Positions 24,859 to 33,960 of a DNA stretch of 64,000 bases are shown piece by piece. Origin of the DNA: Phyllobacteriaceae bacterium (lineage in GTDB: Bacteria > Pseudomonadota > Alphaproteobacteria > Rhizobiales > Rhizobiaceae). Location: contig PAPF01000007.1 of assembly GCA_002708825.1 (NCBI GenBank), forward strand, positions 1 through 64,000, read 5' to 3'. Below the pieces are notes generated by a model. It did no database searches and had not been told where the DNA came from. It saw nothing but the letters and a program-made list of their open reading frames with translations. Each line of letters starts with the position of its first letter. Position 1 is the stretch's first letter. The translations under genes and the position numbers were made by a program.

Positions 24859-27830
24859 GTGCCGGTGTCGGACATGCCTTCAAACCGTGGTTTGGCGACG
24901 GCCAGGCCGAACTGGCCCCGCTCGACCCGGACCATGCGAAAGCCGAACTCGCCGACATCGCCGGGCGCGCCCGCGCGGCAGAACTGGATACCCTGGCCGC
25001 CACGCTTTCCGATACGGCTGATCCCAATGCGGCATTCATTGCAGCGGCCTGCGATCTCTCCCCCTTCCTGCGCGATACCATCCGCCGCGACCCGGCCATG
25101 CTGGAGCGCCTCGCCGAAGAGGGGATCGAGGCGCGCCTTGACGCGATCCTCGCTGCCATCCGGGCGGCGGGAAGTGCCGAAGGCCAGAGCGAGACCGGCC
25201 TGATGCGCGACCTGCGCCTGCTGAAGGCCGAGGCCCACGCGCTGATCGCGCTGGACGACCTGGCCCATGGCGGCAATGCCCGCGTCACGGTGGCCCGCCT
25301 GTCGGCGCTGGCCGACGCGGCCATCGGTTCCGCGATCCGTTTCCTCCTGCTCGAAGCCGCCGGACGCGGCAAGCTCGACTTGCCCGATGCCGCCGATCCG
25401 GAAACCGGGTCCGGCTGGGTCATCCTCGGCATGGGCAAGCTTGGCGCCTGCGAACTGAACTTCTCCTCCGATATCGACCTCGTCGTCTTCTTCGATCCGC
25501 AGGCCCCGGCCGTCGGCGATCCGTGGGACGCCGCCGATACCTTCGTGCGCATGACGCGCCGGCTGGTGCGCATCCTGCAGGACCGCACCGAGCACGGCTA
25601 CGTCTTCCGCACCGACCTGCGGCTGCGCCCTGACCCCGGCTCCACGGCGCTTGCCATCCCCGTGGAGGCGGCACTGATCTATTACGAGGGCAGGGGGCAG
25701 AACTGGGAGCGCGCCGCCATGATCAAGGCGCGTCCCGTGGCGGGCGACATCCGCGCCGCCGAAGCATTCCTGAAGGAATTGCAGCCCTATGTCTGGCGCA
25801 AGTACATGGATTACGCGGCCATTGCCGACGTCCATTCCATCAAGCGCCAGATCCACGCCCATCGCGGCCATGATGCCATTGCCGTGCACGGCCACAACGT
25901 CAAGCTCGGCCGCGGCGGCATCCGCGAGATCGAGTTCTTCGTCCAGACCCAGCAGCTTATCGCCGGCGGGCGGTTCCCCGAACTGCGCGGCCGCCAGACC
26001 ATCGCCATGCTGCACATGCTGGCCGAGCGCAAGTGGATCGAACCGGAAACGGCGGCGGAGATGGAGGAGCAGTATTGGTTCCTGCGCGCCGTGGAGCACG
26101 CCATCCAGATCGTGGCAGACGAGCAGACACACATCCTGCCCGAGGATGACGAGGGCATCCGCCGCATTGCGCTGATGCTGGGCTTTGCAGACGGCGAGGC
26201 CTTCGCCGAACGCTTCCGCGCGGCGCTGAAGACCGTCGAGCGGCATTACGCGGCCCTGTTCGAGACTGCGCCGCAATTGTCCGGCGACATGGGCAACCTC
26301 GTCTTTACCGGTGAGGACGACGACCCCGGCACCCTGGAGACGCTTTCGCAACTGGGTTTCGAACGGCCGAGCGACATGGCCCGCGTCATCCGCACCTGGC
26401 ACTTCGGCCGTTACCGCGCCACCCAGTCGGCCGAAGCGCGCGAGCGCCTGACCGAATTGACCCCCGCGCTGCTGAAGACTTTCGGCGCCACCCGCCGGGC
26501 CGACGAGGCACTGCTGCGATTCGACGAGTTCCTGGCCGGGCTCCCCTCCGGCATCCAGCTATTCTCGCTGTTGCAGACGAACCCGGCGCTCCTCGACCTG
26601 CTCGCCACCATCATGGGCGCCGCGCCGCGGCTCGCCGCCATCATCACCCGCCGCCCCCATGTCTTCGACGGCCTGCTCGATCCGGCGCTGATCTCCGACC
26701 TGCCGACCCGCGCCTACCTGGCCGACCGGCTGGAAACCTTCCTCGCCGGGGCGACGCTTCATGAGGAGGTGCTCGACCGGCTTCGCATCTTCGCCGCCGA
26801 GCAGAAATTCCTCATCGGCGTGCGCCTGCTGACCGGCGCCATCGACGCAAGGCGCGCCGGCAAGGCCTTTTCCGATCTGGCCGACCTGACGATCAGCGCG
26901 GCGCTGGAGGCAGTGCAGGAGGAGTTCGCCCTGCGCCATGGCCGTGTGCCGGGCGGCCGTGTCGCCATCCTCGGCATGGGCAAGCTGGGCAGCCGCGAAC
27001 TGACGGCCGGGTCCGATGTCGATCTCATCCTGCTTTATGACCACGACCCCGATGCCATGGAGAGCGATGGCGAGAAGCCGCTGGCCCCGTCGCAATACCA
27101 TATCCGCCTGACCCAGCGCCTGATCGCGGCGGTTTCCGCGCCGACCGCCGAAGGCGTTCTCTACGAACTGGACCTGCGCCTTCGCCCCTCGGGCAACAAG
27201 GGCCCGGTGGCCACCCATGTGGAGAGCTTCTCCAAGTACCAGCGCACGGAAGCCTGGGTCTGGGAGCACATGGCGCTTACGCGCGGGCGCATGATCGCCG
27301 GCGACCCGGACCTTTGCCGCGAGATGACCGCCGTGATGGCCGATCTGCTGGACGAAGCCGGAGCAGATGGCGCGAAGATCGCCAAGGAAGCGCGCAAGAT
27401 GCGCAAGCTGATCGAGGAGGAAAAGCCGCCGCGCGATGCCTGGGACCTGAAACTCGTGCCCGGTGGCCTGATCGATCTGGAGTTCATCGCCCAGGTGGCG
27501 CGCCTGACAGGACGCCTCGACCTGCCGGAAGACGGGCCCGTTCCCACGGCCACCGTGGACGTGCTATCCATCCTGTCGCCGGACTTCGCCGATCCCGCTG
27601 TGCGCGACGACCTGGTCGAGGCGGCCAATCTTTATATGGGGCTGACCCAGATTCTGCGCCTCTGCCTGACCGGACCTTTCGAGCGCGACGACGCACCGCC
27701 CGGACTGGTCGACCTGCTTTTGCGCAGCACCGACCTGCCCGATTTCTCGGTGCTGGAGGCGCATGTCAAAGAAATGTCGGATCGTGTGCGTAGACATTTC
27801 CGCACGCTTCTCGGCGCGAATGGCGGTTGA
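24855..27830 (+). CDS. glnE: Glutamine synthetase adenylyl-/deadenylyltransferase
   Basis: This 991-aa GlnE adds AMP to, or removes it from, glutamine synthetase according to nitrogen status. Both nucleotidyltransferase domains are present, each with the G-G/S-D-x-D metal motif: 'GMGKLGACELNFSSDIDLVV' near residue 195 and GMGKLGSRELTAGSDVDLIL near 710. The length is standard. Translational coupling to a membrane sensor kinase is notable, since the kinase has no obvious nitrogen role. Confidence 0.97.
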   Translation: MSAGVGHAFKPWFGDGQAELAPLDPDHAKAELADIAGRARAAELDTLAATLSDTADPNAAFIAAACDLSPFLRDTIRRDPAMLERLAEEGIEARLDAILAAIRAAGSAEGQSETGLMRDLRLLKAEAHALIALDDLAHGGNARVTVARLSALADAAIGSAIRFLLLEAAGRGKLDLPDAADPETGSGWVILGMGKLGACELNFSSDIDLVVFFDPQAPAVGDPWDAADTFVRMTRRLVRILQDRTEHGYVFRTDLRLRPDPGSTALAIPVEAALIYYEGRGQNWERAAMIKARPVAGDIRAAEAFLKELQPYVWRKYMDYAAIADVHSIKRQIHAHRGHDAIAVHGHNVKLGRGGIREIEFFVQTQQLIAGGRFPELRGRQTIAMLHMLAERKWIEPETAAEMEEQYWFLRAVEHAIQIVADEQTHILPEDDEGIRRIALMLGFADGEAFAERFRAALKTVERHYAALFETAPQLSGDMGNLVFTGEDDDPGTLETLSQLGFERPSDMARVIRTWHFGRYRATQSAEARERLTELTPALLKTFGATRRADEALLRFDEFLAGLPSGIQLFSLLQTNPALLDLLATIMGAAPRLAAIITRRPHVFDGLLDPALISDLPTRAYLADRLETFLAGATLHEEVLDRLRIFAAEQKFLIGVRLLTGAIDARRAGKAFSDLADLTISAALEAVQEEFALRHGRVPGGRVAILGMGKLGSRELTAGSDVDLILLYDHDPDAMESDGEKPLAPSQYHIRLTQRLIAAVSAPTAEGVLYELDLRLRPSGNKGPVATHVESFSKYQRTEAWVWEHMALTRGRMIAGDPDLCREMTAVMADLLDEAGADGAKIAKEARKMRKLIEEEKPPRDAWDLKLVPGGLIDLEFIAQVARLTGRLDLPEDGPVPTATVDVLSILSPDFADPAVRDDLVEAANLYMGLTQILRLCLTGPFERDDAPPGLVDLLLRSTDLPDFSVLEAHVKEMSDRVRRHFRTLLGANGG

Positions 27831-27887
27831 GGGCTTGCCGATGCCGTCCCCGCTTTCCAACGGGGCGCAAATCAGGAGGAAACGACC

Positions 27888-28604
27888 ATGAAGAAAACGA
27901 CGACCATCGCACTTGCCTTCGCAGCGCTTGCCGGTCTCGCCGGAACGGCGGCTTACGCGGATGACGGCCGCTATCGCGGCGGTCATGGATACGGGCATGG
28001 TTACGGGCATGGCGGCTGGCACGATGGCGGCCGCCACATGGGCATGGATCGCCGGGGCGACGGTCCCGGCTGGCACAGGCGGGAAGGCGGACCGGGCATG
28101 CGTGGTGATGGCCCGCGCAGGGGCATGCGCGGCGATGGTCCGGGCGGGCGTATGTTCGGGCGCGCCGATACCGACAATTCCGGCGATATCTCCCTGGAGG
28201 AATTCTCCGCCGCCATGGGCGGGCGCATTCTCGGCGCCGATGCCGACGGCAATGGCGAACTCACCGTTGGCGAGGTGGCCGACGCCATCATCCGCATGCG
28301 CGCCGAGCGCCGTGCGCAACGCATGATCGAACGTCTCGACATGGACGGCGACGGAAAGCTGACCACCGCTGAAATCGAGAACCGCCAGAAGAAGATCTTC
28401 GCGCTCATGGACCGCAATGACGACGGCAAGGTGGACCGCGACGAGATCGCCCGCTCGCGCCGGGATCACGGCGGCTGGCATCGCGGCGGTGGCTGGGGGC
28501 ATCATCGCGGCTGGGGCATGATGGGCAATTCCGGCGCCGGCATGAACGATGACGGCGACAGCCCGGCCGGCGACGGGATGATGGAAGAAGACGGGAGCGA
28601 GTGA
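27888..28604 (+). CDS. Exported EF-hand protein with His/Gly-rich region
   Basis: The 238-aa product has a signal peptide cleaved after AYA (residue 24). Residues ~26-90 are extremely rich in Gly, His, Arg and Asp, as in metal-binding low-complexity regions. Four EF-hand loops follow: D94-E105, D118-E129, D151-E162 and D175-E186, with canonical D-x-D/N-x-D/N-G spacing. The C-terminus is again His/Gly-rich and then acidic. Periplasmic calcium sensing or metal buffering is likely, but no partner is known. AGGAGGA precedes the start. Confidence 0.82.
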   Translation: MKKTTTIALAFAALAGLAGTAAYADDGRYRGGHGYGHGYGHGGWHDGGRHMGMDRRGDGPGWHRREGGPGMRGDGPRRGMRGDGPGGRMFGRADTDNSGDISLEEFSAAMGGRILGADADGNGELTVGEVADAIIRMRAERRAQRMIERLDMDGDGKLTTAEIENRQKKIFALMDRNDDGKVDRDEIARSRRDHGGWHRGGGWGHHRGWGMMGNSGAGMNDDGDSPAGDGMMEEDGSE

Positions 28605-28634
28605 TCGCTCCGGTCTTCCCGGCAATGAAAACGG

Positions 28635-28666
28635 GCCCCGGTGGAATCATTCCGCCGGGGCTTTCC
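28635..28666. terminator. Bidirectional terminator
   Basis: GCCCCGGTGGAA - TCA - TTCCGCCGGGGC (one G-U pair) is flanked by CTTTCC on the right. On the minus strand it is followed by CCGTTTTC. It serves both converging genes, the EF-hand gene and the kinase at 28706-31021. Confidence 0.8.
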
Positions 28667-28705
28667 AGGTGACAGGGCAGGCGAATCGTTTGCTTTGCGG
28701 ACTCG

Positions 28706-31021
28706 TCAGGCCGCCAGTTTCTCGTCATGGGCATGCGGAATGCGCACCGAGACGATGGTGCCGCGCCCCTCGCGCGAGCGGATCTTAAGCGCGCCGCCGT
28801 GAAGCTCTGCCAGCGAGCGCGATATGGCGAGACCCAGGCCCGAGCCGTTGTGGTTCTTGGAAAACTGGTTCTGCACCTGCTCGAACGGGCGGCCGAGCTT
28901 GCGCAGTGCGGCGCTGGGAATGCCGCAGCCATTGTCCTCGATGGTCAGCGTGACCGCGCCCGACATGTTGCGCGCACGGACCATGACGCGCCCGCCTTCG
29001 CCGGTGAACTTGACGGCGTTTGACAGCAGGTTGAGCGTGATCTGCTTCATCGCCCGCCGGTCGGCAAACAGCGTGAGGCTGTCGGAAATCCGCGTCTCCA
29101 TCGTGATGTTCTTGGCCTTGGCCTGCAGCGCCACCATCGAGACGGTTTCCTTGATCATCGGGCACAGGTCGAAGCTCTCGTGGTCCAGCGTGAAGCGGCC
29201 TGCCTCGATCTTCGACATGTCGAGAATGTCGTTGATGACGTTGAGCAGGTAATTGCCGCTCTGGTGGATGTCGCGGGCATATTCCTCGTAACGGTCCGAC
29301 CCCAGCGGCCCGAACAGACCCGATTGCATGACTTCCGAAAAGCCGATGACGGCATTCAGCGGCGTGCGCAGTTCATGGCTCATGTTTGCCAGGAATTCGG
29401 ACTTGGCGAGGTTGGCGGCCTCGGCGCGGTCCTTTTCCGCCTGGTACTTGCGGTTCAGGTCCTCCAGTTCGCGCGTGCGCTCCTCGTCGGTCTTGCGCAT
29501 CAGCGAGAGGTCGTGGATCGTCGCCATCAGCCGCCGTTCGCTCTCCTGCAGGCGTTCCTGGTGGATCTTGAGCGCGGTGATGTCGGTGCCGATGGACACC
29601 GCGCCGCCGTCGCGCGTGCCGAATTCGTTGACCTGGAGCCACCGCCCGTCGGCAAGCTGGCGCTCCCATGTCGCCCCGCCATGGCCGCTGGCCATGCGCT
29701 TCTGGGCCGCGAAAGGCGCCATCTGCGCCTCCACGTCGTCGCGATGGGTGCCGGGCTGAACATCGGAGGCTGTCAGGCCCATCTGTTCCAGATACTTGGA
29801 ATTGCACAGCACGAGACGGTCTTTCGCATCCCACAGCACGAAGGATTCCGGCACGTTCTCGATGGCCGTGCGCAGGCGCATGTCGGCCTCTTCCGAGGCC
29901 TGTGCAAGACGGTGCTGTTCGGTCACGTCCACGGCGATGCCGATCAGGTGGGCTTCCGGTGCTTCCGGGTCCACGACCTTGGCGCGCGCGCGCATCCACA
30001 CCCAGTGGCCATCGGCGTGGCGCATCCGGAACACCTGGTCGATCTGGTCGATCTCGCGCCCGGCGATCCGGGTCGCGATCTCGAACAGGTCGCCGTCGTC
30101 CGGGTGGATGATGCGCGAAACCTCGCCGAAGGAGAGCATGCCCTCGCTGGGCGCGTAGCCCAGCATGTCATACATGGAGCGCGACCAGTACATGCAGCCG
30201 CGTGACATGTCCCAGTCCCACAATCCGCAGCGTCCGCGCATCAAGGCCATGTCCACATGATCATGCGCCTTGGCATACATGGCGTCGGCGGCGCGCGCCC
30301 GGGCCGCCTGGCCGAAATAGGCATAGAGAATGACGATGAGCACGATGGCCGTTGTCACGAACAGCGTCACATTGAGCGAGACCGTCTGCTTCCAGTCCGA
30401 AAAGACCAGCGCTTCGGGAACGGTGGCGAGCGCGCCGTGGCTGCGGCCGGGAGCAAAGGACATGGCCGCCAGGTGACGGCGGCCCCCCATCTCGATCGTC
30501 ATCACGCCCGCCTTTTCGCCGAAAAGGACCAGCGGCTGCGCCCCCGACAGGACCGAATCGAGGCTTCTGCCGACCAGTTGCTGGTTGGTGCCGACAGATG
30601 CGATGACGGACAGCGAATTGTCGGTGACGATCAGCGCCGAACGGCCGTCCAGCGCGCCAAGCGCGTTGACGTCCTCGATGGCTGCAAGCACCTGCGATAC
30701 CGGAGCCTGGTCTTCCAGTTGGGCGAGCTGGCTCGCCAGCTTTCCGGCGCTCATCTGCAGCATGACCCGGGCGGTCTGCGCGGTTTCCTCGCGCTGGTCC
30801 AGCACATCGATCAGGCGCACGCCGGCGACCATGACGAGAAAGATCACGATGAGGACGGGAACCGAGCGCCGCAACACCGGCTCCGAGGCAATCAGGCGGC
30901 GATAGGCCGGCTTGGCGAGCATCTGCGCGGCACCGGTCAGCGAGGTTGCCCGGCTGCGCCTGGCTCTGCCACGATTAAAGCTCTCCCGTCCGGTCGCGCC
31001 GAACGCGTCCGCCTTGGCCAT
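28706..31021 (-). CDS. PAS-domain sensor kinase, CbrA/PleC-like
   Basis: This 771-aa membrane kinase has helices at about residues 50-72 and 214-238 flanking a ~140-aa extracytoplasmic region, then two PAS domains (around CGLWDWDMSRGCMYWSRSMY and AIENVPESFVLWDAKDRLVL). A coiled linker leads to HisKA with His549 in NMSHELRTPLNAV, and the HATPase has NLLSNAVKFT, DNGCGIP and GSGLGLAIS. The HisKA segment resembles the PleC/DivJ/CbrA group that controls DivK and CtrA. Its position next to pepN matches my recollection of Sinorhizobium cbrA. There is no partner regulator beside it, as expected for that group. Confidence 0.8.
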   Translation of the reverse strand: MAKADAFGATGRESFNRGRARRSRATSLTGAAQMLAKPAYRRLIASEPVLRRSVPVLIVIFLVMVAGVRLIDVLDQREETAQTARVMLQMSAGKLASQLAQLEDQAPVSQVLAAIEDVNALGALDGRSALIVTDNSLSVIASVGTNQQLVGRSLDSVLSGAQPLVLFGEKAGVMTIEMGGRRHLAAMSFAPGRSHGALATVPEALVFSDWKQTVSLNVTLFVTTAIVLIVILYAYFGQAARARAADAMYAKAHDHVDMALMRGRCGLWDWDMSRGCMYWSRSMYDMLGYAPSEGMLSFGEVSRIIHPDDGDLFEIATRIAGREIDQIDQVFRMRHADGHWVWMRARAKVVDPEAPEAHLIGIAVDVTEQHRLAQASEEADMRLRTAIENVPESFVLWDAKDRLVLCNSKYLEQMGLTASDVQPGTHRDDVEAQMAPFAAQKRMASGHGGATWERQLADGRWLQVNEFGTRDGGAVSIGTDITALKIHQERLQESERRLMATIHDLSLMRKTDEERTRELEDLNRKYQAEKDRAEAANLAKSEFLANMSHELRTPLNAVIGFSEVMQSGLFGPLGSDRYEEYARDIHQSGNYLLNVINDILDMSKIEAGRFTLDHESFDLCPMIKETVSMVALQAKAKNITMETRISDSLTLFADRRAMKQITLNLLSNAVKFTGEGGRVMVRARNMSGAVTLTIEDNGCGIPSAALRKLGRPFEQVQNQFSKNHNGSGLGLAISRSLAELHGGALKIRSREGRGTIVSVRIPHAHDEKLAA

Positions 31022-31091
31022 GCCTGGCCTCCCCGTCTCTTTTTTAGCCGCTCATCGATCCGGTACGCCGCACAACCGAATCGCCAATAAG

Positions 31092-31107
31092 GAATCACTG
31101 GTGATTC
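31092..31107. promoter_or_regulatory. Dyad upstream of the kinase gene
   Basis: GAATCAC - TG - GTGATTC is a 7-bp dyad in the 147-bp gap between pepN and the kinase gene (both minus strand), about 70 bp upstream of the kinase start. It is an operator candidate. Confidence 0.35.
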
Positions 31108-31168
31108 GCCTTGTCCAGTACCCGGCGCTTAAAAAAGTCTGAACGGGTTGAAGTCGGGCGCCGGAGAC

Positions 31169-33802
31169 TTACGCGAGCGTGCGGTCCAGGATGTCCTTGA
31201 GGTCGGTCGAAAGACCGGGTTCGCCCGCCATGCGGACCAGTGCCTCGCGGGCCTTCTCCCGCCGCTGCGGCTCCAGCGAACGCCATGACCTGAGCGCCGT
31301 TGCAAGCCTGGCCGCGACCTGCGGGTTCATCTGGCCGATGGCCAGCACGGTCTCGGCGAAGAAGGCATAGCCCTCTCCGTCGCGCCGGTGGAACCCGGTC
31401 TGGTTCGCGGTGACGAAGGTGCCGAACAGGGACCGCACGCGGTTGGGATTGGACAGCGAGAAGCGCTTGTGGTCCATCAGTCCGCGAACCCGTTCCAGGG
31501 CGCCGTCGCCCGGCATCATCGCCTGGATGGAGAACCACTTGTCGAGCACGAGATGGTCGTCGCCGAACCGCGCCTCGAAGGCATCGAGCGCCGCGTCGGC
31601 AGCCTGCGTGCCGCCTGCCTTCTGGGTCAGCACCGTCAAAGCGCCGGCCATGTCCGTCATGTTGGTCGCGGTGTCGAAATGCGCCTTGGCAAGCGCGACT
31701 TCATCGGCGCCCGTCAGGAAGCCGAGCAGCGTCAGGCGCAGTGCCCGCCGTCCCGCCTGCGCCGCGTCGGGAGAGAACGGCCCCTCGTCCTCAAGGCCGT
31801 CATAGAGTTCGCGGAACAGGTCGCCATTGCCCAGTGCAATGGCCTCGCTGAGCACGCGCCGCGCGGCGTGGATGGCATCCGGGTCCACGTCCTGGCCGAG
31901 TTCGCGCGCGACGTCGGCCTCGCCGGGCAGGGTGAGCGCCAGCGACCGGTAGGCCGGCTCCAGCGCCTCGTTGCCGGCGACGGTGCCGGCAAGGGTCACC
32001 AGCCGCCGATCCGCCGTCATCGCCTTGCCGCCGCGTGCCAGGCGCGTCAGCCGGATCAGTTCGTCGCTGAACAGCCGGTCCAGCGCCTGCCAGCGGGAAA
32101 ATTCGTCGCTGTCGTGACTGGCGAGAAAGATGCGATCCTCCTCGTTCTGTTCCAGGGCCATGGTGACCGGCGCCGAGAAGCCGCGCAGCAGGGACGGGAC
32201 CGGACGCTCCGTGATGCCGGAAAAGCGGATCGTGTGCTTGCGCTTCTTCAGGTGAATGACGCCGTCGCGCACCTCCGCCCCGTCCATCGCCGTTGGCGCC
32301 ATGTCGGCGCCGTCCGGCCCGACAAGCCCGAAGGCCAGCGGAATGTGCATCGGCTTCTTGCGGTTCTCGCCCGGCGTTGCCGGGATGGATTGCTCGATGT
32401 CCAGCACGAATTCCCCGGCCCGGGCGTCATGGCTGGCCTTGATGGAAAGATGCGGCGTGCCCGCCTGGTGGTACCACAGCGCGAACTGCTTCAGGTCGCG
32501 TCCGGACGCCTCCTCGAAACAGGCGAGGAAATCCTCGATGGTCGCCGCGTCGCCGTCATGGCGCTCGAAATAGAGGTCCATGCCGGCCCGGAACGCTTCG
32601 GCTCCCAGGATGGTGCGGATCATGCGCACCACTTCCGAGCCCTTCTCGTAGACGGTCGCGGTGTAGAAGTTGTTGATCTCGCGATAGGCGCGCGGGCGCA
32701 CCGGATGGGCCAGCGGTCCGGCGTCCTCGGGGAACTGGTGCGACTTCAGTAGCCGCACCTCGGCAATGCGCTTCACACCGCGCGAGCGCATGTCGGCGGA
32801 GAATTCATGGTCGCGATAGACCGTCAGCCCTTCCTTGAGGCAAAGCTGGAACCAGTCGCGGCAAGTGATTCTGTTGCCTGTCCAATTGTGGAAATACTCA
32901 TGCGCGATGATCGCCTCGATATTGGCGAAGTCCGCGTCGGTCGCCGTTTCGGCGTCGGCAAGCACGTACTTGTCATTGAAGATGTTGAGGCCCTTGTTCT
33001 CCATGGCGCCCATGTTGAAGTCGGACACGGCGACGATGTTGAACACGTCGAGATCGTATTCGCGGCCGAACGCCTCCTCGTCCCAGCGCATGGAACGCTT
33101 CAGCGCATCCATGGCATAGGCGGCGCGCGCGCCCTTGCCGTGCTCGACATAAATGCCGAGATCCACCGTGCGGCCGCTCATCGTCGTGAACGTGTCGCCG
33201 ACGCGTTCCAGGTCGCCGGCGACGAGCGCGAAGAGATAGGACGGCTTGGGGAAGGGGTCATGCCATTCGGCAAAGTGCCAGCCGCCGCCAAGATCACCCG
33301 CCGCACCGGGATTGCCGTTGGAAAGCAGAACCGGGTGGCCGTCTCTTGGCGCCTCGATTCGCACCGAATAGACCGAGAGCACGTCCGGCCGGTCGAGGAA
33401 ATAGGTGATGCGCCGGAAGCCCTCCGCCTCGCATTGCGTGCAATAGGTGCCTGACGAGCGGTAGAGGCCGGACAGAGCCTTGTTGGCGTCCGGGTCCAGC
33501 CGCGTGACGATTTCCAGTTCGAACCGGGCAGGGGGATTGGCAAGGGTCAGGCTGTCGGGCTGCGCCGTGTACCCGTCATTGAGCAACCGGCCGTCCAGCT
33601 TGAGCGAGACGAGATCCAGCCCGTCGCCGTCCAGCACCAGCGGCGCGTCTTCTGCCGCGCCGTCGCGCCGTTCCACGCTCAGCACTGTCCGGCAGGTCAC
33701 GTTGCCGTCCTCCAGGCGGAAGGTCATCCGGGTCTGCGGGATGAGGTAATCCGTCGGCCTGTAATCGGAAAGCTTGAAGACCTGTCCTGTGTCGGTGCGC
33801 AT
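31169..33802 (-). CDS. pepN: Aminopeptidase N
   Basis: The 877-aa M1 zinc aminopeptidase removes N-terminal residues from peptides in the cytoplasm. The substrate-binding motif GAMEN is at residues 265-269. The zinc site HEYFH (His301, Glu302, His305) has the third ligand Glu324 in CLKEG. The length is typical of the E. coli PepN type. A divergent promoter region of 158 bp separates it from the molybdoenzyme gene. Confidence 0.97.
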   Translation of the reverse strand: MRTDTGQVFKLSDYRPTDYLIPQTRMTFRLEDGNVTCRTVLSVERRDGAAEDAPLVLDGDGLDLVSLKLDGRLLNDGYTAQPDSLTLANPPARFELEIVTRLDPDANKALSGLYRSSGTYCTQCEAEGFRRITYFLDRPDVLSVYSVRIEAPRDGHPVLLSNGNPGAAGDLGGGWHFAEWHDPFPKPSYLFALVAGDLERVGDTFTTMSGRTVDLGIYVEHGKGARAAYAMDALKRSMRWDEEAFGREYDLDVFNIVAVSDFNMGAMENKGLNIFNDKYVLADAETATDADFANIEAIIAHEYFHNWTGNRITCRDWFQLCLKEGLTVYRDHEFSADMRSRGVKRIAEVRLLKSHQFPEDAGPLAHPVRPRAYREINNFYTATVYEKGSEVVRMIRTILGAEAFRAGMDLYFERHDGDAATIEDFLACFEEASGRDLKQFALWYHQAGTPHLSIKASHDARAGEFVLDIEQSIPATPGENRKKPMHIPLAFGLVGPDGADMAPTAMDGAEVRDGVIHLKKRKHTIRFSGITERPVPSLLRGFSAPVTMALEQNEEDRIFLASHDSDEFSRWQALDRLFSDELIRLTRLARGGKAMTADRRLVTLAGTVAGNEALEPAYRSLALTLPGEADVARELGQDVDPDAIHAARRVLSEAIALGNGDLFRELYDGLEDEGPFSPDAAQAGRRALRLTLLGFLTGADEVALAKAHFDTATNMTDMAGALTVLTQKAGGTQAADAALDAFEARFGDDHLVLDKWFSIQAMMPGDGALERVRGLMDHKRFSLSNPNRVRSLFGTFVTANQTGFHRRDGEGYAFFAETVLAIGQMNPQVAARLATALRSWRSLEPQRREKAREALVRMAGEPGLSTDLKDILDRTLA

Positions 33803-33960
33803 TGCAGCCCTTTCGTTGGCGTCCTGCCGGTGTTATCGCTTGTGCCCCGTGGCATGGACCGGCATGTCGGCCGGCCGCGCCTGTTTAGCCAATCGGGAGC
33901 AATCGACAAAGCCTTTTGCTGACCCAGATAGGGTGCTGGCTGAGAGAGCAAGGGAGAGGG

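Noticed and set aside
24438-26402. Long minus-strand frame opposite glnE, and the 33724-36420 frame opposite the CoxL-like gene
   Set aside because: Shadows of well-identified genes in high-GC DNA; no family signature.
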